Source of the DNA: Auriscalpium vulgare
Taxonomy: Eukaryota > Basidiomycota > Agaricomycetes > Russulales > Auriscalpiaceae
Length of the DNA stretch: 64,000 nt
Assembly: GCA_019915015.1 (NCBI GenBank)
Contig: JAHBBC010000002.1
Coordinates: 2,232,001-2,296,000, forward strand
Reading direction: 5' to 3'
Of the stretch, positions 33,960-46,700 are shown piece after piece. The position numbers and the translations under genes are program-made. How positions within the stretch are numbered: position 1 is the first letter of the stretch; each line of letters opens with the position of its first letter. The notes beneath the pieces are model-generated. The model did not search any database. It was not told the DNA's origin and saw only the letters and a list, made by a program, of their open reading frames with translations.

Positions 33960-34365
33960 TGATGTCCTGGATGTACCTGCGTCTTGCTACCATGATATCA
34001 TCTTCTCCGTATTCCTTCCGGACTGTCTTGCTCCCTCCATCATGTCCGTTCGCCATATCTCATTCAATTTCCTCTCTGTCTGTTACATACATAGTGTCTG
34101 TTTTCATCCCATTGTGCTCGATTCACGATCATTTGCCGCATACATCACTCGCATCTACTTATTCCTGGCTGCATCTGTATCTACGAAGCATCACTATGTA
34201 ACGGATGATCGAGAGAGCTTATCCTGTGTTTAGCACGCCCCACGCGGGGTGTTCGAGAGTCGAGAACGAGCCGAGCGCGCTCGTTGTGAGGGCCGGGCAA
34301 CGACGTCTCGTCCTGCACTAAATCGCACGTCGGCAGTGACTGAGGCAACAGTGACTAGGTATGAA
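33960..34365 (+). repeat. Segmental repeat, copy 1
   Basis: Similar to 39545-39945 in the same orientation. Shared blocks include ATTCAATTTCC, GTGCTCGATTCA, ACATCACTCGCATCT, TCTACGAAGCATC, GCTTATCC and a GC-rich end CTCGTCCTGCAC. It looks like the 3' end and 3' untranslated region of a duplicated gene. Confidence 0.65.
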
Positions 34366-34386
34366 GCACGAGTGCCGCAATCTCCT

Positions 34387-34725
34387 TTATTGCTCGTAGA
34401 ATTTGGGGCCTTGAGCGTCCGTGTACCACCGCGGCTCCTTGTCCACAACCTTCGTCAGTCCATCAGCTTTGATTTGCGCCTGGATAGGGCGAAAGTGATG
34501 CTCCTCCTCTGAGCAACCGTTCTCACAGACGATGAAATGGAGTGAGAGCGTTAATATCATCGCTCCAAGCATTGCATGGCCGTGGCAATGAGACTCAACT
34601 CGTTTAGCCATTCGGGGAGCCTCGTAGCCGTAGAATCGCACGCGTGGGTTCGCGTCGATGTCGGATGGTAGGGCGAGTTCCGTGGGCGCTCTGGTGCGTT
34701 TGCGAACGGCAGTGACGCCTGCCAT
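34387..34725 (-). pseudogene. Degenerate paralogue of the small gene at 35249-35749
   Basis: The C-terminal half matches the neighbour: ENGCSEEEHHFRPIQAQ ... LTKVVDKEPRWYTDAQG ... FYEQ against the neighbour's CSEEEYHKRPVQAQ and LTKVVGKQPRWYLDAQG. The middle part shared with the neighbour begins ANPRVRFYGYE, but the following WLLTYGRKA block is missing. The first exon of the neighbour has no counterpart that I could place. Probably a decayed tandem copy. Confidence 0.55.
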
Positions 34726-35248
34726 CTGGTGGCCCGTTAGATGGCGACGTGCCTTTCCGACGTGAGGCTCACCGGAACGTCGCTGGTCAGGTGCTGCATT
34801 GTGTGAACATAATGGCGAGGCGGGGAGTAGAGGAGAAAGCTAGTGGCGAAAAAAGGAAGACTCGAGTTTGTAGACACTCGCCAGGCAGGAGGTTCATTAT
34901 CTGTCGCTGCAGATTAGGTATACAGGGCTTATTATAAGCAAAGATACTCTTTACTTCTTTGTCGGGGCTTATAAGGCCGGAAGGGACCAAGACCGCGCAT
35001 TCAGCGTGAAAGTCGGGCGGACGTGTGATGCGCTTGTGGGCGACTAATCTCATCTAATTGATGAAGCCGCGTAGCGACGCTCTTCAGCGAAGCAAGGGAG
35101 GATCGAAAAGATTGACAGTTGACGCAGCGGATACGACGGGAATAATTGCGCGAAGAGTAGGAGCATATAATAAAACCGATGCGTCGTCATGAGAATAAAG
35201 AGGTAGGTATACGGATACAGGGTATAGCACTCGCCAAAATAAATCAAT

Positions 35249-35749
35249 CTACTGCTCGTAGAACTGGAGCCCTTGAGCATCCAAGTACCATCGTGGCTGC
35301 TTGCCCACGACTTTGGTAAGTGCATCGACCTGCGCCTGGACAGGACGCTTGTGATACTCCTCCTCCGAGCAGATGGAGATAATATGCGTCGCCACACCGT
35401 TGTCGCCGAAGGCGTACTCCCACGAGAGCGTCGCTATCTGTGTTCAGCGTCTCATACGGTTGAAGGCGGTGGCGATGAGGCTGTATTCGTTCATATCTGC
35501 CACGCGTTCCGGGCGGACAGCTTTGCGTCCGTACGTCAGCAACCATTCGCGCGAAACATCGTAGCCGTAGAACTGCACGCGCGGGTTGGTGTGGATATCA
35601 GGGGGGAGGGTGAGCTGCATGCGCTCTCTGCGAGGCTTGTGCATGGTCGGCATGTGTGCGAGCTTCTGGCATGTCAGCCGAGTACGAGGGTCCTGACGCG
35701 TCGTGATACTCACCTGAAGCTGCTGTACACCTTCGTGTAGCTTCTGCAT
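35249..35749 (-). CDS. Small intron-containing gene, about 130 aa, unknown function
   Basis: Starts at the ATG 35749-35747 (MQKLHEGVQQLQ), with a 48-bp intron beginning GTGAGT at 35713. Exon 2 carries TNPRVQFYGYDVSREW and LLTYGRKAVRPERVADMN. A second short intron near 35440 joins to WEYAFGDNGVATHI, SICSEEEYHKRPVQAQ and PRWYLDAQGLQFYEQ, with a TAG at 35251-35249. The exact second splice site is uncertain because the obvious GT-AG pair leaves the phase unresolved. A degenerate copy lies just downstream. It is divergent from the gene at 35833 with only 83 bp between the two starts. No known domain recognised. Confidence 0.6.
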
Positions 35750-35832
35750 GGTATGAGGACGACAAACAGGCAACGGGAAGAGGTAAGGAAGAGGGAGGAA
35801 GACTCCGAAGAGCTGAGGCGTGGATTATATCT

Positions 35833-36270
35833 TTGTTTATCCAATTCGGCTGTTCGGGCTATTTTATCGCAGAAGTGAAGCCTCATAGTGGAGACCCTGA
35901 CGATGCGCAAACTGTCTTCTACAAAGCGAGTCGCCAGGCCATTGAACAGGCGCGTCATGCATTTGGTGGGGACCCGAATCTCAAGGAGGTCGGCGTCATC
36001 CTCTGCGTCGGGAGGAAGTGGACATATACGGAAGTGTCTTCCTCGGATATTCCCCCCACACCAGTGCCATTTGATGATGCTGCGTATACCGACACATCTC
36101 CCGCCTCAACAGTGGACGAGCCTCTAGCGCTGCCTAGTAAGCTACTTCGTGAGACATTTGGAGGAGCAATGTGGTTGGAACTTCAAGACAGTGAGGGCCG
36201 CACGGAGCGTGCATTTGGTCTGATTAGGGCGCGGCTCAAGCAGATGCACGGTGACATGTGGTTTGAATAA
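35833..36270 (+). CDS. 145-aa protein of unknown function with a YFIAEVKP motif
   Basis: Single open frame. The N-terminus reads GYFIAEVKPHSGDPDDAQ, with AEVK preceded by hydrophobic residues; the E-x-K is reminiscent of the catalytic strand of PD-(D/E)XK nuclease folds, but the upstream Asp and helices are not enough to assign that fold. It continues ARHAFGGDPNLKEVGVILCVGRKW and ends LKQMHGDMWFE. Similar short EVK-containing proteins are, as far as I recall, common and uncharacterised in agaricomycetes. The start is uncertain; a longer N-terminus through a splice is possible. Confidence 0.55.
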   Translation: MFIQFGCSGYFIAEVKPHSGDPDDAQTVFYKASRQAIEQARHAFGGDPNLKEVGVILCVGRKWTYTEVSSSDIPPTPVPFDDAAYTDTSPASTVDEPLALPSKLLRETFGGAMWLELQDSEGRTERAFGLIRARLKQMHGDMWFE

Positions 36271-38380
36271 ATGGCTAATGCTTCCCAATATTTGCCAAAG
36301 AATACTTACGGCTAGGAATGTTCGAGGAAATTGTATGCGTATACATGGTATATTAATTACTTATTTACATGCAGCAATGATTGAATTTGTGCGATTCCTC
36401 CAGGCTAGCATTGTGCCCACAGTGTGTCAGTTGTCGGCAGTTACATCTTAAACAACACTTAGCGCCTCAAGCGCACTCGCTCATTCGAGTATTTCATTCG
36501 CAGCAATAGGGATATATACATGGCGCCCAGAAACGCGGGATCCCGCTATCGTTTGACGTGCAGAGCGTCATGGCTTGAGAGCTTTACAGTACTTGCGGCG
36601 TGCAGATCTACAGTGACTTCGTGAATCATCATGTCCCCGCGAGGCGGCGTTGCTGATCGCGAGACGTCGACGTGTGTCCGCGCGGAGTATCGCAAGATCT
36701 ATCGTCGCAGCGCGTTTGGAGAAGTTGAAGAGGGTGCCCGGCAGGCCATTTCGCAGCGCCCGCGCGAGCCATCTCGAGGTGCGGATCAGGCAAAGGAAAG
36801 TACGCACCGTAGTAGTCTCTGAAGAATATGCCCTAGGCAGATGCCCGAGCTGCGTGTACAGCCTGAGGACCAACGCGATGAGAAACGAGCCTGTAGAGCA
36901 AAGCTAGTACGCACCTTGAATACATGAGCGTTGCATTTCGGTGCTCGTGGCGAGCTGAACGCGCCGATGACAACTCGCGCTGCGCCGATCTATTGCGGGA
37001 GCAGGTCAGAAATCGCACACATATCCGAAAATATGAGTATTCACCTAGCATCTGTGCTCATCCTGCTCCTCCACAACACCATCGGCGTGATCGAGGCAAC
37101 CTCGGTGCGCTTTGTCCTTCCAGCATCCATCTAGACACCCCGGAGGCCGCGAGTCCCGGATACGCGTCGTGCTGCAGCGTCTTTCGCGCCGCTATGTCTG
37201 CTAGTGGTGGTGAGTTGCGTGCCGGGGGACGCTGGCTTCGTAGAGGATGGGGCGGAGTTGAAGGATGTCGTACCGGTACGAAGAAGTGGGGCACGTCGAT
37301 TTGCATCCAAATTGACGAAGACAAGACGTCAGTATATGCGATACAACCACGGTTGAGCCAAACTCACCTGCTTGATTGACGGGCCCGGAAGACAGAGTTC
37401 TGTGCGAGGACCAGGCTCTTCATGCCGCACCGGGTCCGGCGATGGAAGCGCGACAGCGGTGGCTGCCGTGCGCAGCGAGCGGGCGTGACTCGAAAAGGTC
37501 TGGTCTGCGGGGCACCACAAGAGGCGAGCAGGCTGCGCAGCGAGGCGAGGATAGTAATCAGTGGTGCTGAGATGCGACCGAGAACGGATAATACGCAGCC
37601 ATCTCTCGCACTCACTGTTCACTCGAGAGCCCAATCTCAACTCGAGACCTCGTTGACCTCGTTCTACCCCGCGCGCTCTCCAAAGACCATGAGCAGCGCC
37701 ACACGTACGAGTGCTGCGCTCACAGGAAAGAATACCTGGATGTCGAAGGCGTTCTAGAGAGGTGGGGGCGGGCTGGTCACTGGTGGTTCGCAGAAAACCA
37801 GCGGGGCTGCGGAGCAAAATACGGGCCGGCCCGCCGGCCTTCCGCGGCGCCTGCCGCGGCCCTGCCAGACCGCAACCTTGCCCTCCTCCTTGCGCACCTT
37901 CGATGCGCAGACACTCTTCCACTCCGCCACCTCGACCACCGCCTGCGGAACAACACGTCTGATGTCTACCAGTTTAACACCCGCCCGCGCCCTAGTCAGC
38001 GGCGCGCCGAACTCTCTACTAGGGTGCCGACTTGGTGCCGACGACAATAATGCGCCCCCGCCGCTCCACTCGTCGCCGTCATATAGGCACGGAACGGGCG
38101 CACGCGGCAGTTTCGTGCGGGCTCAACATCAATGTCCGCCGACGATGGACGTGCCGCTGCCTACCGGCGTGTTCACTCTGCTCAGAGACTGCTACTGCCC
38201 GACGTGCTCACGGGATCTCTCGATGGACAGGCGCACTTGTGTCTGAAGTCACGACTCGCGCTCAATAAGCAGGAGAGCCAGGAGAGCTGGGCGAGCCATT
38301 GTAACCTCCGCGAGCAGCACTGTGACCTCGTCAAGGTGCTCAGGCTTACATACGCCGCGCAGCAGATAGATGTTCTCGTC
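36271..38380. other. Region with no assignable gene
   Basis: About 2.1 kb. Several short frames with plausible splice signals occur on both strands (for example around 36640-36900 and 37330-37900) but none gives a domain I recognise or a consistent multi-exon model. It may hold the decayed 5' part of the Rho-GEF-type gene whose CNH remnant follows. Confidence 0.35.
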
Positions 38381-38439
38381 GAATCTCGACGGCTGGTGCG
38401 TGCTTCATCCTTTCATCGCCTGTGTTGTGCTGATCTGTG

Positions 38440-39345
38440 GCATTGCAGAGGGCCAAGTCATCACGTTCCGCGCTAGACCATATATTGGATGCGGCTGAAG
38501 CGCGCCGGCCGCCAAGCGCATCGCGTCGCACACGTCGTTCTTGCAGTTCTTCAAGACCGGTACGGTGTGCATAGGCTGGCTATTCGTCTGTCTCGTCAAG
38601 ACCAGCCCGTCGAGTAGAACCAAAACACTGGAGCCGATCCCAAAACACTGGAGCCGATCATCCATAACGTCCGGGGCGAAGCAAGCCGAGATTCAGGAAG
38701 CTGTTGCATGCAAGCGACGACTAGACCTACGGATAATTATACGAGGTGCGCCACTTTTCGCGTCTCTATGCTTGTCGCAGTGTGTTGACATATGCGATCA
38801 GGACTATTCGTCCATGAAGACGAAGCGATGCGTGGCAGGTTCGCATTCATCGATCCTGATACCCTCTCAGGGCCTGCAGGACCCGAGCGACGAGTCGTCC
38901 GAGTTCGTGCGGGACAACGTCAAGCTCAAAACCATGGCAATTCATCGGATAGATAATGAGTTTCTGCTGTGCTACGATGGTGAGCGCCGTGGCTTGCTGC
39001 TGTTCATGCGACTCTGTTGACCTATCATTGCTCCGCCAGATCTCGCCTATCACATCAATCGAATTGGCACTGTTTTTGGAGATTTCATGGTCTACTGGCA
39101 AGGCACGACAAGCTTTGGTGCGTCGCTCTGAGCTCTGTATGAACCATGCGCGCTGAGCCCGACTACATCCAGCATTCCAATATCCCTCGCATTTGAGCCC
39201 AACGTCGTGCAAATCCGCAACGCTCAGACGGGCTCAAGTTCGCAGACCATCGAGGGCCATCATTTCCGACGTCTCTTCACCGACATCCCGCCGTCTGCCT
39301 CGCAGCCACAACGCGTATGGCATGGCTCATTGTCGTCGACATAGA
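38440..39345 (+). pseudogene. Fragment of a CNH domain of Rho-GEF (Rom2-like) type
   Basis: Three exon-like segments carry the signature of the C-terminal citron-homology domain. The first (from about 38500) reads AKRIASHTSFLQFFKTG, VCLVKTSPSSRTKTLEP and NEFLLCYDGE. The second (near 39047) reads AYHINRIGTVFGDFMVYWQG. The third (near 39182) reads SLAFEPNVVQIRNAQTG and TIEGHHFRRLF, followed by a stop at 39345. Known Rom2-type proteins share the pattern of FFK.G...LVCLVKSS, EFLLCY and LAFEP. A one-base frame shift just before AKRI and the lack of DH and PH domains indicate a remnant. In yeast such proteins activate Rho1 in cell-wall signalling. Confidence 0.6.
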
Positions 39346-39544
39346 GCGTCAACCAGGACGCGCATTCGCACCAACATCAACCGTACTCGACCTCGTGTTG
39401 GGCGCCAGTTGCAGCCCTCATAGAGCTGTACTCTGGCGCGGCACTGCTGTTTGGTAGGACAGCTGGGGCCGACGAGTTGTCGGATGACCGCGCTGTGGAT
39501 GAATCCGGCAGGCCAGTCTTGACCTCTTCCGACGTGTACCCGTA

Positions 39545-39945
39545 CGTTTTGCTACAGTACCATCACAGATAGCTTCTCCGCAATTCCGTTCGGTAGCTTT
39601 CGTTCTATTCAATTTCCCTTTTCTCTGTTGTATTGCATAGCATGTGCTCGATTCATGCTCATTTGCCACGCACATCACTCGCATCTTCTATATCCTAGCT
39701 GTCTTTATGTCTACGAAGCATCCATGTGTGACGAGAGTACTGCGTGCTGGTAACCCCACGCCGTCGCAGGAGAACTTACTGTATCCGCCAGCGGCTGCAT
39801 TCGGTTAGCTTATCCGGTGCGCAACTTTCGAGTCTCGAGACCGAGCCCACTCGCGAGCGCGCTCGTTGCGGCGGTCGGGCGGCGGCGCCTCGTCCTGCAC
39901 CAACTAGCACGTCGGCGGGGACTAGGGCAACGGATCTGATCAGTG
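39545..39945 (+). repeat. Segmental repeat, copy 2
   Basis: Counterpart of 33960-34365; see that entry for the shared blocks. Similarity may extend a little upstream (a GACAGCTGGG...CGGATGACCGCG segment near 39460 resembles 33896-33940). Confidence 0.65.
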
Positions 39946-40599
39946 CATGCGCATACAAGCGCTACCGCCACGCACCTCAGTCCTGTGCTCATTTTCGCCG
40001 TAGAGCACGCTGCCTTCAGTGGGCACGCGGGCACGCAGGAATCATCCGCCGCCTTCTTCTGCCAGCCGTTCACCTCCTCGCCGATGCGTACGGACTTGAG
40101 CCGTCCTTTCTCGGCATCCTACGACCTCGTCGTCTGGAGAACGTGCCGCGCGAGCTTGTTGTGCGGTAGAGCGCTCGTCCAGGTCTGCGCCGTGGCTCAG
40201 GCGCGAGATGCGAGCTTGGGCGGCCGACCGAGAACGTCTGCTTGCGAAGGACATCGTCCCGAGATGGTGCAGGCGGAGGCTAGGCTCGTTGAGGCCGAGC
40301 GTGCTGCGTGGCGAAGTTGTGCGCGGGGAGGCGCGGGGACAGGAGAGCAGCTTGGGCGATGCGGGATACGGTAGTATCATGTCGCAAGGGGACCATGGAA
40401 GCCAAGTCAGCGTCCGCTCGCGCAGCACGCAAAGAGACACACCGAATCGGAATCGAAAACGCCAAGATCACATCCATTGTCCCGTCGGAGAGCGTAGACT
40501 TTGCGCGCTCGGCCTACATAGACTTGAGCTGGGTGGGTTGCAGGATAGACATGCACAAGACATGCGCTGTATGATACGCTGGTTGACTCTGTTGGAGAA

Positions 40600-40770
40600 T
40601 GGAGCGAGAGGTGTTGGGGAATGTCGCAGGAAAAGCTCACAACTTTGCCCGCGCGCATCCGAGCTTGCCACGTGTTCCTCTCGAAGTTGCTCTTCTCGAC
40701 CTACGTCCTCGAGCGCAACGCACTCTAAGCATTTACCAGGATCACTCTCCAAGCTACCTACTCAGTAAGT
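40600..40770 (+). promoter_or_regulatory. NLR2 5' flank conserved with the NLR1 5' flank
   Basis: Mirrors the NLR1 upstream region, including CCACGTG near 40669 and CGACCTACGTC near 40697. An in-frame TAA lies about 45 bp upstream of the ATG at 40771, which supports that ATG as the start. Confidence 0.55.
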
Positions 40771-43700
40771 ATGACATCTATACAAGATACCAGCCATGGC
40801 CAACCTGCCGATACATCGTACGTGCCCGCCAGTCCATATCTTCGTGACGCTTGATTGCTAACCAGACTGCCCATCTACAGGCCTGATCCCCCCGATCTAC
40901 AGACATCGGGAGCAGGGTACGTTAGGCCTCCCCTATCTTGACGCCTCGAGATCAATTCTGCCTGCGATAGAGCCCAGATCGGTGACGCGCAGGGAGGGAC
41001 GGTCCAGTGCCGTATCGACAATTTGAGCGTGAAGGGTGCGTATTCGTGTACTCGCTATCGTCTGTCCTCGCTCAGCTCTTGCCACCAATAGTTATCCGAG
41101 CGTACGGGCTTCCGCGCATCAAGACCACGTTCAGCCGTAAGGACAGGAAGATCTTTGTGACCATAAGCAATGGGGTGGAGAAGAAGACGAAGATTGCTCG
41201 AACGGATGGGGAGTATATGACGTGGAATGAAACATTGGACGGATTGTGAGTGAGATTCAGCAGGTCTACTTGTGACTTAGAAAGCCTTTGAAGTGCGGTC
41301 GATTCCTCATCAAGCCTTACGTTGCGCGTATTTGCCCGTAACAGAGTGCTCAAGGACACTCCGATGGCAACACTTACACTTTCGCTGGGCATGATCTTGT
41401 CATCTATTGGACATGGTGCGTATATTCATGCAGCTTTCACGCATTCTGCTCCTTATACGGATTACAACAGCCACTGACTTTGATCTTGACGAGCATGGCA
41501 TGGCCAAGCTCTCGCTCTTGATGAGCCTTCCTCTTACTCCCAATACTGTGACTGCAGGGAGTGCCTTGAAAATTGCCAAGCAAAATCTAAATGTCATGCA
41601 AGGCCCATCTGAGCATGCTGTGATGGTGACAGAGACTATAAACAATGCCCCAGATGATGTGGGTAAAGTGGCGGATCTATATGATACTTGGAAGGCCACT
41701 CTGAATAAGATCCAATGGGCTATGAAGCTTGTGGACAACATTACAGAGGTATGCCTTAGAGTTGTGCACACTATTATATTTTCTAATAGTTTTCTCAGAT
41801 TCACCCATATGTAAAGTCAGCATGGACTCTCTTGGCAGTCATCCCAAAGGTGGGTTTTGTGATTCCTGTCTATATCAAGACTTATATCATACTGGGCAGA
41901 CCTTCTTGGATCAGGTGAAACGTGACCAGAATATCCAGACCCTACTTTGCACTATGCAGAGCACACTGGATATTCTTGAGCAGGCAGAAAAGATAATGCT
42001 CAATCCTGAGTCAGAGCAGGCCAAGAAACTAGTTGCTGTATTTCGGCTAATTGAGTCTTGTGGAAAATTCATTCAAGAGTATGCAGCCAGTCAAGGAATC
42101 TGTAAGTTTATCATCAAATATCGTGTTTTATATGTATCCAACTATTACCTCTAGGGAAGCGTACTTTGGAAAATCTTTCAAGCTCTACAGACATGGAAAT
42201 TGCAAAGTATAACGAGACTCTGGGCTACTTGACAAAGAATTTTTGGGATCTTACTACTCTTGAGATCCAAAACAATGCTCAACAAGCAGCAGCTCTGATA
42301 GAAAAGATGTTCGATCAGTTGAAGTCAATGATAGAGAAGCAAGGTGAGTGATTCTATATATGGTGAAGTACTAGCTAACATTGTGATGCAGACTTGGATA
42401 GAAATATCAAGGAACTCTTGCGCCAGTATAAGACAGGCTCATCTTCTCCGCCTGGAAATAATGGCTGTCTTGCTGGGACACGTACAAGTTTCTTGAATGC
42501 CATCAGTACTTGGATCAATGATCCTAAATCATCTCGTGCATTTCTCTTGCTTGGTCAAGCAGGCACAGGAAAATCATCTATTGCCTATGAAATTATAAAG
42601 CAATTTGAGAAAAGGGGACAGCTCAGTTCATCCTTTGTCTTTGTGCGAGATGAATCACAAGGGTCATCACAAGCCTTATTCTCAACACTGGCATTTAACC
42701 TTGCTGAGAAATATCCTTCATTTAAATCTGAGCTGGGCAAGAGTATTGAAAATCAAACATCCAAGTGGCTGGGTGCAAGAGACTACATCACTCATTTCAG
42801 ATACCTATTGCAGCAACCCTTTGATAGTCTTCAGCTCTTTGATGCACCAATAGTAGTTGTCATTGATGCATTGGATGAAAGTGATAATGCAAGGGGCAAA
42901 GATGGGTTGCATACCTTTTTGGCGCAGAATATAAGCAAGTTGCCATCAAATATTCGAATTCTCATTACCTCTAGGCCTGAAAAAGATATTGAAAATGCTT
43001 TCATTAAATCACCCTCTGTGGACATCCACTATATGAGTGATTCTGAACTGGCTGCCGATACTAGCAATGATATTCATCAATACATATCTCAGCAACTTTC
43101 AGAGTTATCTGAAGTTATCAGTGAACTGGAAACAAGGGTGGATCAGCTGACACAAAGGGCTGAAGGGCTGTTTCAGTGGGCAGCAGTTGCCTGTCAGTAT
43201 ATTTGTGAGCCAGGAGCAGGGAGAACTATTGAAGATTACATGAACATCCTTCTAAGCCCGTCTTCCAACCAGGGTGTCAACCCTCTTGATGATATATATG
43301 CCAAAGTTTTGAATGGATATTTCAATGATCCTGGCAGTCATCCTCGGTTTCGGATTGTAATGGGTCAGCTATTTTCTGCACTTACACCATTGTCCATGCC
43401 ATCTCTTGGTGCCTTTCACCAGTTTCTTGAACCAAAAGTTCAGAATGCTCAAGAAGCTGTAAAATCAGTTGTGAGCCCACTTGGGTCACTCCTGAGTAAT
43501 GTGAGATCTGAGCTGTTGCCAATCACACCACTGCACACATCATTTCGAGACTTTCTTCTCAACAAGAGAAGTAAGGTGTATTATATAGATATAACAGATG
43601 CTCACTCTAACATGGCATATTGCTGTTTAAAAGTCATGCAAGCCAAGCTTAAATTCAATATATGTCACCTTGCAACATCTCATGTTGCCAATCAAGATGT

Positions 43701-46700
43701 ACCTGATCTTCAGGCACGGATAGAAGAAAATATTCCTTTGTATCTGTCCTATGCATGTTGTTACTGGAGTACACATCTGAAATATAGTGCATTTAAGGAA
43801 CCACTATGCAAAGATATTAAATTGTTCATTAAGACTAAATTCCTCTTCTGGCTAGAAGTCCTCAGCCTGATTGGAAAAGTACATATTGGGGGTCAATTAT
43901 TGGCTTCTGTAAAGTTGTGGCTTGCTCCTGAAGTATGTTTTTCATAATATATATATACTGGTATAGTACTGACAGGTGTCCCATCCAGTTGCAAAATAGA
44001 TTGGTGATAGTGAATGAATTAAATACATTGGTGAATGACATGGCAGCATTTGTGCAATACTTTGGGGGAGCAATCTCACACAGTGCACCTCATATATATC
44101 TGTCTGCACTTCCATTTGCACCAAAATATTCACCGATATTCAAATGGTACAGGACTCAGTTTCCAAAGACAATTGATTTTCGGAAAGGTCAGCTTGAAAG
44201 CTGGCCAGCATTACAGATAAGTATTCAGGTTGGGAGCTATGTTAGCTCAATCACAATCTCACCGGACGGCCAGAGCATTGCCTCAGGGTCAGGTGACAGG
44301 ACTGTGGTCTGGAACGTAACCACAGGGGCCATGGTTGCAGGGCCATTTGAGGGGCACACAGCCTTGGTCACCTCTGTTGCATTCTCACCAGATGGCCAGA
44401 GCATTGCCTCAGGGTCACATGACAGGACTGTGCGGGTCTGGGATGCAACCACAGGGGCCACGGTTGCAGGGCCATTTGAGGGGCACACAGACTGGGTCAC
44501 CTCTGTTGCATTCTCACCAGACGGCCAGAGCATTGCCTCAGGGTCAGGTGACAGGACTGTGCGGGTCTGGAATGCAAGCACAGGGGCCATGGTTGCAGGG
44601 CCATTTGAGGGGCACACAGACTATGTCACCTCTGTTGCATTCTCACCAGATGGCCAGAGCATTGCCTCAGGGTCACGTGACAGGACTGTGCGGGTCTGGG
44701 ATGCAACCACAGGGGCCACGGTTGCAGGGCCATTTGAGGGGCACACAGACTGGGTCACCTCTGTTGCATTCTCACCAGACGGCCAGAGCATTGCCTCAGG
44801 GTCACATGACAGGACTGTGCGGGTCTGGGATGCAACCACAGGGGCCACGGTTGCAGGGCCATTTGAGGGGCACACAGACTGGGTCACCTCTGTTGCATTC
44901 TCACCAGATGGCCAGAGCATTGCCTCAGGGTCACATGACAGGACTGTGCGGGTCTGGGATGCAACCACAGGGGCCACGGTTGCAGGGCCATTTGAGGGGC
45001 ACACAGACTGGGTCACCTCTGTTGCATTCTCACCAGACGGCCAGAGCATTGCCTCAGGGTCAGGTGACAGGACTGTGCGGGTCTGGAATGCAAGCACAGG
45101 GGCCATGGTTGCAGGGCCATTTGAGGGGCACACAGACTATGTCACCTCTGTTGCATTCTCACCAGATGGCCAGAGCATTGCCTCAGGGTCACGTGACAGG
45201 ACTGTGCGGGTCTGGGATGCAACCACAGGGGCCACGGTTGCAGGGCCATTTGAGGGGCACACACACTGGGTCACCTCTGTTGCATTCTCACCAGATGGCC
45301 AGAGCATTGCCTCAGGGTCAGGTGACAGGACGGTGCGGGTCTGGGATGCAACCACAGGGGCCACGGTTGCAGGGCCATTTGAGGGGCACACAGACTGGGT
45401 CACCTCTGTTGCATTCTCACCAGACGGCCAGAGCATTGCCTCAGGGTCAGGTGACAGGACTGTGCGGGTCTGGAATGCAAGCACAGGGGCCATGGTTGCA
45501 GGGCCATTTGAGGGGCACACAGACTGGGTCACCTCTGTTGCATTCTCACCAGATGGCCAGAGCATTGCCTCAGGGTCACATGACAGGACTGTGCGGGTCT
45601 GGGATGCAACCACAGGGGCCACGGTTGCAGGGCCATTTGAGGGGCACACACACCGGGTCACCTCTGTTGCATTCTCACCAGATGGCCAGAGCATTGCCTC
45701 AGGGTCACATGACAGGACTGTGCGGGTCTGGGATGCAACCACAGGGGCCACGGTTGCAGGGCCATTTGAGGGGCACACAGACTAGGTCACCTCTGTTGCA
45801 TTCTCACCAGATGGCCAGAGCATTGCCTCAGGGTCACATGACAGGACTGTGCGGGTCTGGGATGCAACCACAGGGGCCACGGTTGCAGGGCCATTTGAGG
45901 GGCACACAGACTGGGTCAGCTCTGTTGCATTCTCACCAGACGGCCAGAGCATTGCCTCAGGGTCACATGACAGGACTGTGCGGGTCTGGGATGCAACCAC
46001 AGGGGCCACGGTTGCAGGGCCATTTGAGGGGCACACACACCGGGTCACCTCTGTTGCATTCTCACCAGATGGCCAGAGCATTGCCTCAGGGTCACATGAC
46101 AGGACTGTGCGGGTCTGGGATGCAACCACAGGGGCCACAGTTGCAGGGCCATTTGAGGGGCACACAGACTGGGTCACCTCTGTTGCATTCTCACCAGATG
46201 GCCAGAGCATTGCCTCAGGGTCACATGACAGGACTGTGCGGGTCTGGAATGCAAGCACAGGGGCCATGGTTGCAGGGCCATTTGAGGGGCACACAGACTA
46301 TGTCACCTCTGTTGCTTTCTCACCAGATGGCCAGAGCCTTGCCTCAGGGTCATGGGACAAGACTGTGCAGGTCTGGGATGTAACCACAGGGGCCATGGTT
46401 GCAGGGCCATTTGAGGGGCACACAGACTGGGTCACCTCTGTTGCATTCTCACCAGATGGCCAGAGCCTTGCCTCAGGGTCAGGTGACAGGACTGTGCAGG
46501 TCTGGAACACAACCACAGGGGCCACGGTTGCAGGGCCATTTGAGGGGCACACGCACCCGGTCACCTCTGTTGCATTTTCACCAGACAGCCAGGTCATTGC
46601 CTCAGGATTAGAGGACAGGACTGTGCGGGTATGGTATGCAACCACAGGGGCCATGGTTGTAGGACCACTTGAGGGGCATACAGCCGTAGTCACCTCTGTT

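Noticed and set aside
35833..36270. Assignment of the AEVK protein as a PD-(D/E)XK nuclease
   Set aside because: Only the E-x-K strand is visible; the upstream acidic residue and fold cannot be established by eye.
44335..46383. 682-codon alternative frame and several antisense frames in the NLR2 WD40 array
   Set aside because: Same artefact of a repeat unit divisible by three; the peptide is a repeated QGHLRGTQ string with no domain.
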